This document shows positions 37,697-39,136 of a stretch of 39,136 bases of DNA, one piece after another. A program made the position numbers and the translations under genes. A model generated the notes under the pieces. The model was not told the origin of the DNA. It did not search any database and saw only the letters and a program-made list of their open reading frames with translations. The DNA is taken from positions 1-39,136 of the forward strand of contig NZ_CALTTX010000018.1 of the NCBI RefSeq assembly GCF_943912325.1, read 5' to 3'. This stretch comes from an uncultured Microbacterium sp. (GTDB lineage Bacteria; Actinomycetota; Actinomycetes; Actinomycetales; Microbacteriaceae). Position 1 is the stretch's first letter; the number at the start of each line of letters is the position of its first letter.

Positions 37697-38998
37697 TCAC
37701 TGCAACGAAACGGCGCGCTCGTAGCCCTCGTCCCATGTGTCGACGCGCTGCACGAGACCGTCGAGCCCGTACTCGTGCAGCTCGCTCTCGCCGTAAATGT
37801 GTTCGGGGTCGATGAGGTAGACGAAGTTGCCTGCCGCGTCGAACTCGCGCAGCACGAACGCAATCATCTCGAGCGCGACGCTCTTGGCCGCGTGAACGTC
37901 GGTGAGGTCGAGCACGACGTAGCGTTCCGAAACCTCCTCGCGCGACATGCGGCGCACGACGGCCTCGGCCGATACGAAATCGAGCGTGCCCTGCAGGCGG
38001 AAGACGGCCGCATCGCCGACGTCGTTCTGCACGTAGTTCGTCACGACCGCCTCGCGGAGCGCGAGCTGCCCGATCTCGGGGATGCGCATGAGGTGCAGCC
38101 CGAGCGCGCGCGACAGGCGTTCGCACGCGAGCACGCCGCGAACGCTGTTGCCGTGTTCGTCGAGGCGCGGCGAGAACGTCGCCAGGCCGAGTCGGCCGGG
38201 GAGCGCGCCGAGAATTCCGCCGCCGACGCCGCTTTTCGCGGGGATGCCGACGCTTGAGACCCAGTCGCCTGCGGCGTCGTACATTCCGCACGTCGTCATG
38301 ACCGAGAGCACGTGCCCGGCGGTGTCGTCGTCGAGCACGCGGTTGCCGGTGCGCGGCTGGATTCCGCCCGACGCGAGGGTCGCGCCCATGAGCGCGAGGT
38401 CGCGGGTCGTGACGCGCACGGCGCTCTGGCGGATGTATCCCTCGACCGCGACGTCGGGCTCGGCCGGCAGCCGGTCGCCCGCGCGCAGGATGTTGGCGAT
38501 GCCGAGGTTGCGGTACGCGCTCGACATCTCGGATTCGAAGACGACCTCGTCGACGTCGAGGTCGCGTCCCGCGCAATCGCTCAAGAAGCGCAGGACGGTG
38601 GCGAACTTCTCCTCCGCACTCTCACCGGGCACGAGCGCGAACGTCGTGATCGCGCCCGCGTTGATCATGGGATTCGCGGGCCGGCCGTGCTTGTCGACCG
38701 AGATCTCGTTGAACGCGTCGCCCGACGGCTCGACGCCGACGTGCTCGAGCACCCGATCGAGCCCGCACTCGCGGATCGCGAGCGCATAGGTGAAGGCCTT
38801 GGCGACCGATTGGATCGTGAAGGATGCCTCGGCGTCGCCCGCCGCGTAGACCTGACCGTCGAGCATCGCGATCGCTACGCCGAAGCAGTCCGGATCGACC
38901 TGGGCGAGCTCGGGGATGTAGTCGGCGAGGTGTCCGTTGTCGTCGGAGCGGAGCTCGTCGACGAGTTCCTGCAGGTACGGTTCGATCGGCGAGCGCAT
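37697..38998 (-). CDS. glsA: Glutaminase with C-terminal STAS domain
   Basis: Hydrolyses glutamine to glutamate and ammonia. Residues about 1-310 form the beta-lactamase-like glutaminase domain with the nucleophile region SFTIQSVAKAF (Ser64, Lys67), NPMINAGAITT and the late AKSGVGGGILG. Residues about 330-433 form a STAS domain (FRLQGTLDFVSAEAVVRRM, YVVLDLTDVHAAKSVALEMI), an anti-sigma-antagonist-like module found in some actinobacterial glutaminases and perhaps regulatory. TACGCT ends 7 nt before the ATG at 38998, deciding against an upstream start. Convergent with the membrane-protein gene. Confidence 0.96.
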   Translation of the reverse strand: MRSPIEPYLQELVDELRSDDNGHLADYIPELAQVDPDCFGVAIAMLDGQVYAAGDAEASFTIQSVAKAFTYALAIRECGLDRVLEHVGVEPSGDAFNEISVDKHGRPANPMINAGAITTFALVPGESAEEKFATVLRFLSDCAGRDLDVDEVVFESEMSSAYRNLGIANILRAGDRLPAEPDVAVEGYIRQSAVRVTTRDLALMGATLASGGIQPRTGNRVLDDDTAGHVLSVMTTCGMYDAAGDWVSSVGIPAKSGVGGGILGALPGRLGLATFSPRLDEHGNSVRGVLACERLSRALGLHLMRIPEIGQLALREAVVTNYVQNDVGDAAVFRLQGTLDFVSAEAVVRRMSREEVSERYVVLDLTDVHAAKSVALEMIAFVLREFDAAGNFVYLIDPEHIYGESELHEYGLDGLVQRVDTWDEGYERAVSLQ

Positions 38999-39005
38999 GT
39001 GTGCC

Positions 39006-39011
39006 AGCGTA
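39006..39011 (-). promoter_or_regulatory. Leaderless -10 (TACGCT) of glsA
   Basis: TACGCT is followed by 7 nt and the ATG at 38998. Confidence 0.5.
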
Positions 39012-39115
39012 CGGGGCGGGTTGGGGTCGCGGCGGGGGTTGCGGGCCACTCTTTCATGTACCGATTACGTGCGCCCAACTTCGGCGCTTGACCCCTGATC
39101 TTGGACACGCTGATT

Positions 39116-39130
39116 CCAGCACGTTGCTGG
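39116..39130. other. Short hairpin at the window edge
   Basis: CCAGCA, CGT, TGCTGG is a perfect 6-bp stem. It lies 6 nt from the window end, so its gene context is unknown. Nothing else is evident in 39012-39115. Confidence 0.4.
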
Positions 39131-39136
39131 GGAAGC

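Overview
The window is a high-GC (roughly 68-70 percent by eye) chromosomal segment of an actinobacterium, most likely a member of the Microbacteriaceae (Micrococcales). The basis is gene content: a proC / BldC-like helix-turn-helix / bS22 neighbourhood (the M. tuberculosis Rv0500-Rv0500A-Rv0500B order), paired DUF6230 and DUF6114 genes, a TM0106-type RecB-like nuclease-helicase and DUF3467. Promoter style agrees. I see no phage, insertion sequence, CRISPR, rRNA or tRNA gene; most of the window is ordinary core genome.

Layout. 1-1656, minus strand: nested palindrome, rhodanese, bS22, small HTH protein and an ArsR regulator. 1742-3861: TrkH/TrkA-type potassium uptake pair. 3909-6678: proC, an alpha/beta hydrolase and tadA. 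6796-8585: upp, then a Tat-signal mini-protein overlapping an endolysin-like amidase by one base. 8690-13799, minus strand: TM0106-like nuclease-helicase, DUF3467 and corA. 13928-17974: NAD synthetase coupled to a nucleosidase, then a Pro-rich membrane protein ending in a strong terminator. 18047-22908, minus strand: sbcD-sbcC and a GNAT-like protein. 23007-25190: a leaderless Cys-containing small ORF, a winged-helix regulator and an AlkA-like glycosylase. 25299-28119: DUF6114 and DUF6230 divergent from a TetR regulator, with a palindromic operator between them. 28191-31528: candidate small RNA, pgi, a 67-bp palindrome and a secreted SLT-type cell-wall hydrolase behind MtrA/GlnR-like repeats. 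31682-38998: amidohydrolase-permease operon, zinc metallopeptidase, small unknown proteins, DUF1304, YaeQ, a membrane protein and a glutaminase-STAS fusion.

Three signals recur. (1) About nineteen genes have a -10 hexamer (mostly TANNNT) ending 6-8 nt before the start codon, the signature of leaderless mRNA; this also fixes many starts. (2) GGATGC/GCATCC is about threefold over-represented by hand count and is kept even where it forces the codon pair GCA-TCC for Ala-Ser. (3) Gene ends carry long inverted repeats, and several conserved enzymes carry in-frame tandem-repeat expansions in linkers or tails. The most promising candidates for undescribed biology are the Cys-containing leaderless small ORF at 23044, the overlapping Tat-peptide/amidase pair at 7528-8585, and the TetR-DUF6230-DUF6114 module.
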